Part shown: piece by piece, positions 26,476 to 34,719 of the stretch
Layout: each line of letters opens with the position of its first letter
How positions within the stretch are numbered: position 1 is the stretch's first letter
Assembly (NCBI GenBank): GCA_963844405.1
Contig: CAWJNZ010000007.1
Coordinates: 1,302,001-1,366,000 of the forward strand
From: DASSUW01 sp963844405
GTDB taxonomy: Bacteria > Actinomycetota > Thermoleophilia > Solirubrobacterales > Solirubrobacteraceae
Reading direction: 5' to 3'
Length of the DNA stretch: 64,000 bases
The notes under the pieces: model-generated
Told to the model about the DNA's origin: nothing
Databases searched by the model: none
The model's input: the letters and a program-made list of their open reading frames with translations, nothing else
Program-made: the position numbers and the translations under genes

Positions 26476-27315
26476 ATGCCCGGCGTGTCGCGCACCGACG
26501 GCAGCTTCCGCCACGACGGCCTCCAGCTCGCCTACAGCGACTACGGCGCCGGCCCGCGCGCCGTCGTCCTCCTGCACGGCCTGCTCTTCAGCCGCTACAT
26601 GCACGACGCGCTGGCGCGCGCGCTGGCCGAGCGCGGCCACCGCGTGCTCACGCTCGACCTGCTGGGGCACGGCGAGTCGGACCGGCCGACCGACATGTGG
26701 CGCTACTCGATGACCGAGTTCGGCCGCGAGGTCGTGGCGCTGCTCGACCACCTCGACGTCGACGAGGCGGCGGTGATGGGCACGTCGCTCGGCGCCAACA
26801 CCACGCTCGAGGTCGCCTCGCTGGCCCCGGAGCGGCTGCGCGGGATGGTGATCGAGATGCCGGTGCTCGACAACGCGCTGCTCGGCTGCGCGGTCGCGTT
26901 CACGCCGCTGATGCTCGGACTGACCTTCGGCGCGCCGGTGGCGCGCACGCTGGCCCGCGCCGCCCGGCTCGTCCCGGCCCGCAGGCTGCCGTGGCAGGTC
27001 GAGATCCTCGTCGACTGGATCCGCCAGGACCCCGAACCCAGCGCCGCCGTCATCCAGGGCCTGTTCTTCGGCCGCACGGCGCCGCACCGGAGCGAGCGGC
27101 GGACGTTCGAGGCGCCGACGCTCGTGATCGGCCACCGGCACGACATCATCCACCCGTTCTCGGACGCCGGGATGCTCGCCGACGAGCTGCCGAACGGCCG
27201 CCTGCTGCAGGCGAACTCGATCGTCGAGCTGCGGCTGGCGCCCGACCGGCTCACCGATGAGATCGCCGCGTTCCTCGACGAATGCTGGCGGCCGCGGGCG
27301 GCGAGGGCCGCGTAG
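26476..27315 (+). CDS. Alpha/beta-fold hydrolase
   Basis: A 279-aa alpha/beta hydrolase. LLHGLLFSRYMH forms the oxyanion region, LTLDLLGHGESDRPTD follows, and the nucleophile elbow is VMGTSLGANTTLE (Ser in GTSLG). The acid is likely in VIGHRHDIIHPF; the terminal part ELRLAPDRLTDEI lacks the usual GH, so the position of the catalytic His is uncertain. A role in ester or lactone hydrolysis is possible. It converges with the csoR gene, whose stop codon directly follows its own (no gap). Confidence 0.85.
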   Translation: MPGVSRTDGSFRHDGLQLAYSDYGAGPRAVVLLHGLLFSRYMHDALARALAERGHRVLTLDLLGHGESDRPTDMWRYSMTEFGREVVALLDHLDVDEAAVMGTSLGANTTLEVASLAPERLRGMVIEMPVLDNALLGCAVAFTPLMLGLTFGAPVARTLARAARLVPARRLPWQVEILVDWIRQDPEPSAAVIQGLFFGRTAPHRSERRTFEAPTLVIGHRHDIIHPFSDAGMLADELPNGRLLQANSIVELRLAPDRLTDEIAAFLDECWRPRAARAA

Positions 27316-27591
27316 CTACCGGACCTTCGCGAACCGCCTGACGGCGATCATCAGCTCGTCGAGCTTCTCCTCCGAGTCCGGCCCGTCGGCCGCCACCGCG
27401 TCCGCCACGCAATGGCGCACGTGGGCGTCCAGCACGTTGACCGCGACCTGCTCGAGCGCGGTCTGGACGGCCGCCACCTGGGTCAGGATGTCGACGCAGT
27501 AGGCGTCCTCCTCGACCATGCGCTGGAGCCCGCGCACCTGGCCCTCGATCCGCCGCAGCCGGTTGTGGACGGCCTTCGTGTCAGCCTGCAT
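27316..27591 (-). CDS. csoR: Copper-sensing repressor CsoR
   Basis: A 91-aa all-helical CsoR/RcnR-family repressor. The Cu(I) ligands are all present at canonical spacing: Cys32 in AYCVDILTQ, His57 and Cys61 in LDAHVRHC (Cys-x24-His-x3-Cys, as in the mycobacterial protein). The start at 27591 gives QADTKAVHNRLRRIEGQVRG, the usual N-terminus; a GTG/ATG start at 27612 would place codons inside the palindromic operator. It would release DNA when Cu(I) binds. It is transcribed away from a DUF3105 gene, with the operator between them. Confidence 0.9.
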   Translation of the reverse strand: MQADTKAVHNRLRRIEGQVRGLQRMVEEDAYCVDILTQVAAVQTALEQVAVNVLDAHVRHCVADAVAADGPDSEEKLDELMIAVRRFAKVR

Positions 27592-27604
27592 GAGGCGGGA
27601 GTAT

Positions 27605-27617
27605 ACCCCCATGGGGT
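27605..27617. promoter_or_regulatory. Putative CsoR operator
   Basis: accccc-atggggt contains the perfect palindrome ccccatgggg (27607-27616) between divergent csoR and the DUF3105 gene. CsoR sites are GC-rich inverted repeats with runs of C and G flanked by TA, and tatac precedes this one. It would allow CsoR to control itself and the neighbour. Confidence 0.6.
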
Positions 27618-27644
27618 TTCAGGACGCGCTAAATTCTTCCGCCG

Positions 27645-28361
27645 ATGTCCCACCGGCAGGAGGAAAAGCAGCGCCGCCGCGAGGAGCGCCTCGCGCGCGA
27701 GCAGTCGGAGAAGGCCAAGGCGGCTCGCCGCCAGCGGCTGCAGCTCGCGATCGGTGCCCTGGTGGCCGTGGCCGCCATCGCCGCGGTCGTGCTGCTGGTG
27801 ACGGGCACCGTCGGCGGTGACTCGAGCAGCGCCGAGGAGGGCTCTGCCTCGGATCCCGAGACGGCCGCCAACGTCAACCTCCCCGAGCAGGAGAGCGGCG
27901 ACGTCCAGGAGGCCGCCAAGGCCGCGGGCTGCAAGCTGACGAACCCCGAGATCGAGGGCGCCGGGCACGAGGAGCGCGAGTTCACGGAGTCCGACTACAA
28001 GACCAACCCGCCGACCTCCGGCCAGCACTTCCCGCAGTGGTACGAGGACGGCGTGTACGCGCCGGGCTCCGTCCCGCAGCTGGGCATGCTCGTGCACACG
28101 CTCGAGCACGGACGCATCAACGTCCAGTACAAGGCCGGCACGCCCGAGGAGACCGTGAAGCAGCTCGAGGCGCTGCTCGCCGAGCAGAGCGAGGGCTACC
28201 ACATGCTGCTGTACGAGAACACCACGAACATGGACGCGCAGGTCGCGGCCACGACGTGGGGCCACTCGGTGACGTGCCCGGAGATGAACGACAAGGTCTT
28301 CGACGCCCTGCGCACCTTCCGCGCCGAGTACATCGATCAGGGCCCCGAGAACGTCCCCTAG
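27645..28361 (+). CDS. DUF3105 membrane-anchored protein
   Basis: A 238-aa protein with a short, highly charged cytoplasmic N-terminus (EEKQRRREERLARE), one TM helix (about 36-58) and an extracytoplasmic DUF3105 domain. The domain hallmarks are TNPPTSGQHFPQWYEDGVY, MLVHTLEHGRINVQY and TTWGHSVTCPE: conserved His residues plus a Cys that could bind a metal. Its placement divergent from csoR with a shared operator suggests copper handling outside the membrane, an inference. Its TAG stop overlaps the stop codon of the convergent LacI regulator. Confidence 0.88.
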   Translation: MSHRQEEKQRRREERLAREQSEKAKAARRQRLQLAIGALVAVAAIAAVVLLVTGTVGGDSSSAEEGSASDPETAANVNLPEQESGDVQEAAKAAGCKLTNPEIEGAGHEEREFTESDYKTNPPTSGQHFPQWYEDGVYAPGSVPQLGMLVHTLEHGRINVQYKAGTPEETVKQLEALLAEQSEGYHMLLYENTTNMDAQVAATTWGHSVTCPEMNDKVFDALRTFRAEYIDQGPENVP

Positions 28362-29251
28362 GCCGGGACGTTCGTCGACCCTCGCACCACCAGCTCGACG
28401 GGCAGGACCACCTCGTCGACCGTGCCCTCGCTGAGGAGCCGGCCGGCGATCTCGCCCTTCTCGAACAGCGGCTGGCGGACAGTGGTGAGACCCGCCGCCG
28501 CGGCGGCCGGGATGTCGTCGAACCCGACGACGGAGACCTCCTCCGGCACGCGCACCCCGGCTTCGAGGACGCCCAGCGCCAGGCAGTCGGTGGCGGCCAG
28601 CACCGCGGTCGAGCCCGGCTCGAAGCTCGGCGCCTCGGTCCACTCGGCGCCGGCCGCGGACAGCGCGTCGCGGTAGCCCGCGAGGCGCTCGCCGTCGCCC
28701 CGCTCGGTCAGCACGGAGAAGCGCCGGTGCCCGAGCGCGAGCAGGTGCTCGGCGGCCAGCCGCGCGCCGTGGCGATCCTCGCAGGTGACGAAGGCGTGGC
28801 CGTCGAGGCGCGGCGCGTCGACGACGACGAGCGGCAGGCCGCGCCCCTGCGCCGCCGCCACGCTCGGGTGGTCGGCCGCCATCGCGCACAGGCAGAAGGC
28901 GTCGACCACCGCGTCGCGCACGCTGTCGCCGCGCTCCGGGATGACGAGCATGGCCAGGCCGGCCGCCTCGGTGGCCCGCGCGATGCCTCCCAGGAGCTGC
29001 ACCGCGGCCGGATCGGCGACCGCCCGCGAGAGCCCGCCGGCGAGCAGCAGCCCGACGGCGTCGCGGCGGCCCGAGCGCAGCCGGCGGGCGGCGGCATCGG
29101 GGCCCGAGTAGCCGAGGCCGCGGGCCGTCTGGAGGATCCGCTCGCGCAGCTCCGGCGCGAGCTGGTCGGGGCGGTTGTAGGCGTTGGAGACGGTGGTGCG
29201 CGACACGCCGACGGCCTCGGCGATCGTCTTCAACGTCACCCGGTTACCCAC
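28358..29251 (-). CDS. LacI-family transcriptional regulator
   Basis: A 297-aa repressor. The N-terminal HTH is LKTIAEAVGVSRTTVSNAYN, with hinge helix AAARRLRSGR; the periplasmic-binding-protein-like effector domain runs from VGLLLAGGL to the end, with FAFVT-like strands and VVGFDDIPAAAAAGLTTVRQP, a conserved sugar-pocket segment. It has a GTG start at 29251 (another GTG lies four codons in). It is encoded downstream of the priming sugar transferase and could regulate sugar use or the polysaccharide locus; the operator was not identified. Confidence 0.92.
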   Translation of the reverse strand: MGNRVTLKTIAEAVGVSRTTVSNAYNRPDQLAPELRERILQTARGLGYSGPDAAARRLRSGRRDAVGLLLAGGLSRAVADPAAVQLLGGIARATEAAGLAMLVIPERGDSVRDAVVDAFCLCAMAADHPSVAAAQGRGLPLVVVDAPRLDGHAFVTCEDRHGARLAAEHLLALGHRRFSVLTERGDGERLAGYRDALSAAGAEWTEAPSFEPGSTAVLAATDCLALGVLEAGVRVPEEVSVVGFDDIPAAAAAGLTTVRQPLFEKGEIAGRLLSEGTVDEVVLPVELVVRGSTNVPA

Positions 29252-29260
29252 CCACCCGTT

Positions 29261-29890
29261 CTACTTGATCCGGGGCGGCTCACGCCACCCCCCGGTCTCG
29301 CCGCGGTACAGCCCCGACCCGCTGAATGCGAGGTGGGCGGTGCGGACGAGGATCCGCAGGTCCAGCCGCAGCGACGCGTGCTCGACGTACCAGAGGTCGA
29401 GCTCGATCCGCTCGTGCCACGGGAGCGAGGCGCGGCCGTTGACCTGCGCCCAGCCGGTGATGCCGGGCAGCGCGTCTAGCCGGTGGCGCTGGCGATCGTC
29501 GTAGCGGTCGACCTGGACCTGCACGGTCGGCCGCGGGCCGACCAGCGACATCTCGCCGCGCAGGACGTTGACGAGGTTCGGCACCTCGTCGAAGGACATG
29601 CGGCGCAGCCAGGCGCCGAGCCGCGTGATCCGCTCGTCGCCCTCGTCGACGGCGAGGCCCTTGCCCATGGTCTCCGCGCCGCTGACCATCGTGCGGAGCT
29701 TGTAGAGCTCGAACGGCCGGCCGTCGCGGCCCACGCGGCGCTGGCGGTAGACCGGATGGCCGTGGGTCTCGAGCCGGATCGCGACCAGCGCGACGACGAG
29801 CACCGGCGAGCTGAGCAGCAGCGCGCACGCGGCCACGACGACGTCGAGCGCGCGCTTGCGGCGCGACGCCAGGTAGCGCGAGTTCCTCAC
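29261..29890 (-). CDS. Priming sugar transferase (bacterial sugar transferase family)
   Basis: A 209-aa phosphoglycosyltransferase of the WcaJ/PglC-like monotopic class, which moves a sugar-phosphate from a nucleotide sugar to undecaprenyl phosphate and starts repeat-unit assembly. The membrane-inserted helix is ALDVVVAACALLLSSPVLVV, followed by RVGRDGRPFELYKLRTM, catalytic DEVPNLVNVLRGEMSLVGPRP and PGITGWAQVNGR. It is the short form, without the extra TM domain. It overlaps the upstream glycosyltransferase stop by 4 nt and shares its transcript. Confidence 0.92.
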   Translation of the reverse strand: MRNSRYLASRRKRALDVVVAACALLLSSPVLVVALVAIRLETHGHPVYRQRRVGRDGRPFELYKLRTMVSGAETMGKGLAVDEGDERITRLGAWLRRMSFDEVPNLVNVLRGEMSLVGPRPTVQVQVDRYDDRQRHRLDALPGITGWAQVNGRASLPWHERIELDLWYVEHASLRLDLRILVRTAHLAFSGSGLYRGETGGWREPPRIK

Positions 29891-31011
29891 CGCGTGCCTT
29901 CCGGCGCTTCCCAGCCGACCGGCGTGCCGTGGCGCAGCCAGTCGAACAGCCCGGCGGCGAGCGCCGCGGTGGTGAGGACGTAGTAGCGGGCCACGAGCAG
30001 CGGGCGCGAGCGCGACCGGCCGCCCGCGAGCGCGGCGGCCACCGTGGCCGCCTGGACGGCCGCCGCCGCCGCGTAGGCGCGGCCGCGGCCGAGCAGGGCG
30101 AGCGTGGCGAGCGCGGCGAGCACGTGCAGGAACGGCGAGGCGTAGCGCAGCAGGCGGTGCGAGGCGATCATCAACGCGTACAGCGGCGGGTAGCCGCGCG
30201 GGTCGCCCAGGCCGCCCTGGAGGACGATCGGCCAGGCGTAGCGCATCATCCGCCGCTTGCGCTCCCACTCGCCCTCGACCGTCGGCACCATCTTCTCGGT
30301 CGCCTTCGCGAGCGGCACGTAGACCGCTCGCCGCCCGCCCTTGACGACGTTGAAGGGCAGCGCGAGGTCATGCCCCTCGATCGCCAGGAAGGCGTCCGGG
30401 CGCACGGCGTAGATCGCCCCGTTGCCGGCCGTCACCGACGCGAGCGCCGACTCGTGCTCGCGCAGCCACATCTCGTAGCGCCAGTAGAGCCCCTCCTGGT
30501 TGGTGCCGGACTCGTTGACGAAGCGCACCTGGCCGCAGGCGTAGGCGACCTCGGGGTCGGCGAAGGCGCCCGCCAGGTGGCCGAGCGCGTCGGGCTCCCA
30601 GATCGCGTTGGCGTCCGAGAACGCCAGCAGCTCGCCGGTCGCGTAGCCGGCGGCGGCGGCCTGGGCGCGGTACTTGCCGCCGCGGGCCAGCTCGAGCACG
30701 ACGTCGGCACCCGCCTCGCGCGCTCGGTCGGCGGTGGCGTCGGCGCCCGCCTCGGCACCGCCGTCGACGGCCACGACGACCTGCAGGCGGTCGCGCGGCC
30801 AGTCGAGCGCGAGCGCGTTGGCGACCTTGCCGGCGATCACCGCCTCCTCCCGGTAGGCCGCGATCACGAGCGACACGCTCGGTTGCTCCTGCGACGGCGC
30901 CGGCGGCGTCCAGGCCGGCGCGCCCGCCCGCCGCAGCGCGGCGAGGAAGAGACCGTAGCCCGCCTGGGCCCACGCGAGCAGGGCGACGGGGATCCAGAAC
31001 AGGGCGCGCAC
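29887..31011 (-). CDS. Membrane glycosyltransferase family 2
   Basis: A 374-aa processive-type GT2 with an N-terminal TM (about 2-22), catalytic domain with VSLVIAAYREEAVIAGKVANAL, VVVAVDGG, ELARGGKYRA, the DxD-like SDANAIWEPDAL and later WERKRRMMRYAW (Q/RxxRW-like), then several C-terminal TMs (FLHVLAALATLALLG, VLTTAALAAGLF). It has a GTG start at 31011. Such proteins extend or export glycans at the inner face of the membrane. First gene of a two-gene unit with the priming transferase. Confidence 0.9.
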   Translation of the reverse strand: MRALFWIPVALLAWAQAGYGLFLAALRRAGAPAWTPPAPSQEQPSVSLVIAAYREEAVIAGKVANALALDWPRDRLQVVVAVDGGAEAGADATADRAREAGADVVLELARGGKYRAQAAAAGYATGELLAFSDANAIWEPDALGHLAGAFADPEVAYACGQVRFVNESGTNQEGLYWRYEMWLREHESALASVTAGNGAIYAVRPDAFLAIEGHDLALPFNVVKGGRRAVYVPLAKATEKMVPTVEGEWERKRRMMRYAWPIVLQGGLGDPRGYPPLYALMIASHRLLRYASPFLHVLAALATLALLGRGRAYAAAAAVQAATVAAALAGGRSRSRPLLVARYYVLTTAALAAGLFDWLRHGTPVGWEAPEGTR

Positions 31012-31038
31012 GGCGGCGCATGGTGGCAGACTGGAGGC

Positions 31039-31566
31039 ATGGTCCTGCCGACCCTGCGCGACGGCGATCTGATCCTGCGTCCCAAGCGCTACCAGGACAT
31101 CGACGCCATCACCGCCGCCTGCCAGGACCCGGAGATCCCACGCTGGACGCTGGTGCCGTCGCCGTACACGCGCGAGGATGCCGAGGCCTTCCTGAGGATC
31201 AGCGCCGAGGAGCAGGCGGCCGGCCAGGCGGCCCACTTCCTCGCCGTCGACCCGGCCGACCGGCTGCTCGGGTCCTTCAGCGTGATGGGGCTCGACCGCG
31301 AGCCCGGCTTCACCGAGATCGGCTACTGGGTGGCGGCCGAAGCGCGCGGGCGCGGCGTCGCCACTCGGGCCGTACGCCTGCTTGCGGGCTGGGCGCGCGA
31401 GGAGCTCGGCCTCACCCGGATCGAGATCCTTCCGCACAAGGACAACATGGCGTCACGCCGGGTCGCCGAGAAGGCCGGCTTCCGCGACACCGGCGCGCTC
31501 ACGGCGCCGCCGCGCGGCGAAGTCGAGGAGCCGGTGTACGCGGTGTACGTGCTCGCCGCCTCGTGA
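31039..31566 (+). CDS. GNAT acetyltransferase, RimJ/RimL type
   Basis: A 175-aa acetyltransferase with DGDLILRPKRYQDIDAITAACQDPEI at the start (the RimJ/RimL pattern LRPxxxxDxxAI) and acetyl-CoA loop AEARGRGVATRAVRLLAGWA, then NMASRRVAEKAGFRDTG, the conserved end. A ggagg ribosome-binding site lies a few bases before the ATG. It probably acetylates a protein N-terminus or a small amine; it is unlikely to be part of glycan assembly despite position. Confidence 0.9.
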   Translation: MVLPTLRDGDLILRPKRYQDIDAITAACQDPEIPRWTLVPSPYTREDAEAFLRISAEEQAAGQAAHFLAVDPADRLLGSFSVMGLDREPGFTEIGYWVAAEARGRGVATRAVRLLAGWAREELGLTRIEILPHKDNMASRRVAEKAGFRDTGALTAPPRGEVEEPVYAVYVLAAS

Positions 31567-31582
31567 CCGGCGCGCTGGCAGT

Positions 31583-32242
31583 ATGCCGCTCGTGCCGGTC
31601 GAGCTCAGCTACTGCGTCGTCAACACCGAGCATCGCCAGCTCCTGAGCTACTGCCTGGACGCGATCGCTCGCGAACGGGCGACGGTGACGTTCGAGACGG
31701 AGACGCTGGTGCTCGACAACGCCTCGCAGGACGGCTCGGCCGACACGGCGCGCGCCCACGCGGTGACGACCGAGGTGATCGCGCGCCGCGTGCGCCGCGG
31801 CCGCGGCGAGAACGCCGCCGAGCTGATCGCGCGCGCCCGCGGGCGCTTCTGCCTGATCCTCAACGAGGACTCCGAGCTCGAGCCGGGGGCGACGGTGGCG
31901 CTGCACGCGGCGCTGTCGGGCGTCGCGGACGCCGCGGCCGCCGGGGCGACGCTGGTGTGCCCGGCCGGCGTGCGGCAGCCGTCGGCCTGGCGCTTCCCCA
32001 GCCCGTGGACGGCCCTGCTCTCGCTGGCCGGCCTGCGGCGCTTCGTGATCCAGAGCCACGGCGACCGCGTCCGCGACGTCGACTGGGCGCCGGCCGCGGC
32101 GCTGCTCGTGCGGCGCGAGGCGGCGGCCGGCGTCGACTGGCGCGACGGCGACGAGGTGGCCTTCTGCCGGCGGCTGCGCGCCGGCGGCTGGCGCGTGCTT
32201 TACGTGCCGGAGGCGCGCGCCGTCCACCACGACCGGCGATGA
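31583..32242 (+). CDS. Glycosyltransferase family 2, short form
   Basis: A 219-aa GT2 of the rhamnosyltransferase-like type: VELSYCVVNTEHRQLLSYCLDAI at the start, ETLVLDNASQDGSADTAR with the nucleotide-binding Asp, CLILNEDSELEPGAT in the DxD position (NEDSE) and DVDWAPAAALLVRREA near the end. It has no TM. It is shorter than typical (about 280 aa) because the C-terminal region is minimal. It overlaps the following gene by 4 nt. Confidence 0.85.
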   Translation: MPLVPVELSYCVVNTEHRQLLSYCLDAIARERATVTFETETLVLDNASQDGSADTARAHAVTTEVIARRVRRGRGENAAELIARARGRFCLILNEDSELEPGATVALHAALSGVADAAAAGATLVCPAGVRQPSAWRFPSPWTALLSLAGLRRFVIQSHGDRVRDVDWAPAAALLVRREAAAGVDWRDGDEVAFCRRLRAGGWRVLYVPEARAVHHDRR

Positions 32243-32832
32243 CCGACCCCGGCGGCGGCTACGGCTGGCGCACCGCGCGGCACCTGCCCCGGCGGCGCGG
32301 CGGGATCCTGGGGCTGGGGCGGATCGCCGAGCAGGCCGAGCTGCTCGGGCAGGACCGGCCGCTGTGCCTGCTGCTCCTGCCGGCGCGGCTGGAGGCCTTC
32401 TCGCTGCGCGAGCGCGCCGAGGACCTGCTGACCGCCCCGGGCGTGGCCGCCGTCGACCCGCCGCGGCTGACCTACGCGGCCGCGGCGCGGCTCGGCGAGT
32501 CGTTCGCCGACGCGCTGACGGTCGTGCAGGCGCGGCGCATGCGGCTGCCCGGCCGCCCGCGCGCCTTCGCGGTCTTCGACCCGCTGCAGTACCCGCTCGC
32601 CCGCGCGCTGGCCGGCCTGTATCCCGACGCCGAGCTCTGGTACGGGCCCGTGCGCGAGCCGGCCTCCGACCGCGAGCGCGAGCTGCACGAGCTGGCGGCG
32701 AAGCGGGCGGCGATGCGCTTCGAGGCCGTGGGTGGGTCGGCCCACGAGGCCAACCTGCCGCTGTGGGAGCGGATGGAGGCGCTGGGGATCGAAAGCGGCC
32801 GGCTCGGCTCCGAGCGCCCGGACGTCGAGTAG
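32239..32832 (+). CDS. Hypothetical protein in glycan locus
   Basis: A 197-aa soluble protein with no family that I recognise. The pattern PRRRGGILGLGRIAEQAELL, CLLLLPARLEAFSLRERAEDLL and RAFAVFDPLQYPLARALAGLYPDAELWY suggests alternating strands and helices, possibly part of a GT-B-like or Rossmann-type fold. Translational coupling with the preceding GT2 suggests it acts on the same glycan. Confidence 0.65.
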   Translation: MTDPGGGYGWRTARHLPRRRGGILGLGRIAEQAELLGQDRPLCLLLLPARLEAFSLRERAEDLLTAPGVAAVDPPRLTYAAAARLGESFADALTVVQARRMRLPGRPRAFAVFDPLQYPLARALAGLYPDAELWYGPVREPASDRERELHELAAKRAAMRFEAVGGSAHEANLPLWERMEALGIESGRLGSERPDVE

Positions 32833-32837
32833 GGGCG

Positions 32838-34703
32838 TCAGCGCGGCAGGCTGCGGATCTTCGGCTCGGTCCCGCGCAGGAGGTCGACGATGTTGCGGGT
32901 GATCTGGGCCACCTGCCGGTCCTCGAGCCGCCCCGACCACTGCGGCAGCCCGACGCGGATCACCAGCCCCTCGCCGACCTCGGTGGCGGCGAGCGCCGGC
33001 AGCGGCGCCGGCGGCAGCTCGTCGGGCACCTCGGGCGTCTCCTCGATCGCGGTCTCGACCCCGAGCGCGGCGAGGATCTCGCCGCGGCCCCCCGACGGCA
33101 GGTCGCTCTCCTCGAGCACGCTGAAGCCGCCCAGGGCGCCGTCGAAGCCGGTCAGCAGCCCGTAGGCGGCGTCGCCCTCGATCAGCGAGAGGACCGTCGC
33201 CGAGGGCGTCGTGCGGACGTCCTCGAAGCGCGTGCCGAACGGGTCCTGGACGGAGGGCTGGGTGGGCCGGACGAAGCGGCCGGCCGTGCCGGCGGCGTTG
33301 CGTTGGATGGTGACGCCGCGGCGCAGGCTCTCGACGCCGAAGCTGGCGAGCCGGCCGCCCTCGAGGACGTAGCGGCGGAGGCGGCGGCCGTAGGCGCGCG
33401 TGATCCAGCGCTCGGAGCCCGCGAGCAGGACGGCCTTGCGGTCGGACGCCCGCGGCGCGCCGGCGCGCGCGAGCGCGAGGTCGAGGTCGCTCGTGAGGTC
33501 GTAGCGGATCTTCGCCCGGTCGAGGAACACGAGCAGCGGCGCGACGTTCTCCAGCAGGTCCGCGGGCAGGCCCTTCTCGAACACGCGCGGCCAGCTCACC
33601 CGCCCGAGCGCGTCGAGCGTGTCGGCCATGCCGTCGTGGTCCTGGTCCTCCGACGCCGTGGCCGCCCAGGTGAGGGCCGGGACGGCGACCAGCATCACCG
33701 CGCGCTCGCGCGACTGGACGAGCACCGGGACCGCGGACTTGTTGCGGCCGGCGAAGAGCTCGAGCACGTAGAGGCCGGAGTCGCCGCCGGGCGCCGTCAG
33801 CTCGACCGGCTCGCGCGGGCCCTCGCGTCCGTTCTTGACGGGCTTGGTGGTGCCGGCCCGGCGCAGCCGCCAGCGGTAGGGGCGCCCGCGCGCGTCGACG
33901 TTCACGCGCAGCGGCCGGCCCGACGTCACCGGCCGCAGCGGCGCCTCGGCGGCGAGGGCGCGGATGGTGAGGCCCGGGCGGCCGCGCGGCGGCCCCTGTG
34001 GCGGGACGAGCCGCGGCGCGGTGCCGACGTTGGCCGCGCGGTCGAGCGCCGTGACCTCGACGAGATAGGTGCCGGGCGGGGCCGGCCCGCCGTCGGCGCG
34101 GCCGTCCCAGACGAGCGTGCGGCTGTCGCGCACCGGCCCGAGCTCGGCCACCACGCGCGGCTCGCCGTCGTCGGTGCGGTACACGCGGCCGCGCTTGGTC
34201 AGGCGCCGCGACACCGAGCCGACCTCGATCTGCACCGGCACCGCCTCGGGGCCGACGATCGGGCCGGGCGTGATCTGCTTGACGCGCGGGCGCGGGGCCT
34301 TCGTGTCGACCAAGGTCGTGCGCGGGACGATCACCGAGCGGCCCTCGCGCCGGAGCGTGACGCGGACGCGGTAGCGGCCGTCGGCCACCCGCTCACCGGC
34401 GGCGTCGCGGCCGTCCCAGACGAGGCGGAGCGGCCGGTCGGGAGCGACGGTGGCCTCCTCGCTGAGCCGCCGCACCGACTCGCCCGACGAGTCGACCACG
34501 TCGACCGAGATCTCGCTCCGCTCGCGCAGCACGACCTCGAAGCGGTTGCGGTCCTTGCGGCCGTCGCCGTTGGGGGAGAACACGCGCCCGAGGCTCACGA
34601 CCTGGGCCACCGCCGGCTCGCCCTTGATGCGCTGGGCGGCGAAGAACGCGGCGAACGTCGCGCCGACGAGCAGCACGAAGACCGCGCGCGCGAGGGTCGT
34701 CAC
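32838..34703 (-). CDS. Secreted protein with FlgD-like Ig repeats
   Basis: A 621-aa protein with one N-terminal TM or signal anchor (about 5-23). The first third holds FlgD-type Ig modules: FSPNGDGRKDRNRFEV and RLVWDGRDAAGERVADGRYRVRV, repeated as TLVWDGRADGGPAPPGTYLVEV. The rest (about 280-621) contains RPYRWRLRRAG, DHDGMADTLDALGRVSWPRVFEKGLP and LEGGRLASFGVESLRR, resembling the glutamine-amidotransferase-like domain of N,N-dimethylformamidase-type proteins. It starts with GTG and is last in the leftward polysaccharide operon. It may be a surface-exposed assembly or anchoring factor; function unproven. Confidence 0.75.
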   Translation of the reverse strand: MTTLARAVFVLLVGATFAAFFAAQRIKGEPAVAQVVSLGRVFSPNGDGRKDRNRFEVVLRERSEISVDVVDSSGESVRRLSEEATVAPDRPLRLVWDGRDAAGERVADGRYRVRVTLRREGRSVIVPRTTLVDTKAPRPRVKQITPGPIVGPEAVPVQIEVGSVSRRLTKRGRVYRTDDGEPRVVAELGPVRDSRTLVWDGRADGGPAPPGTYLVEVTALDRAANVGTAPRLVPPQGPPRGRPGLTIRALAAEAPLRPVTSGRPLRVNVDARGRPYRWRLRRAGTTKPVKNGREGPREPVELTAPGGDSGLYVLELFAGRNKSAVPVLVQSRERAVMLVAVPALTWAATASEDQDHDGMADTLDALGRVSWPRVFEKGLPADLLENVAPLLVFLDRAKIRYDLTSDLDLALARAGAPRASDRKAVLLAGSERWITRAYGRRLRRYVLEGGRLASFGVESLRRGVTIQRNAAGTAGRFVRPTQPSVQDPFGTRFEDVRTTPSATVLSLIEGDAAYGLLTGFDGALGGFSVLEESDLPSGGRGEILAALGVETAIEETPEVPDELPPAPLPALAATEVGEGLVIRVGLPQWSGRLEDRQVAQITRNIVDLLRGTEPKIRSLPR

Positions 34704-34719
34704 TTCGTGGGATCAGCCA

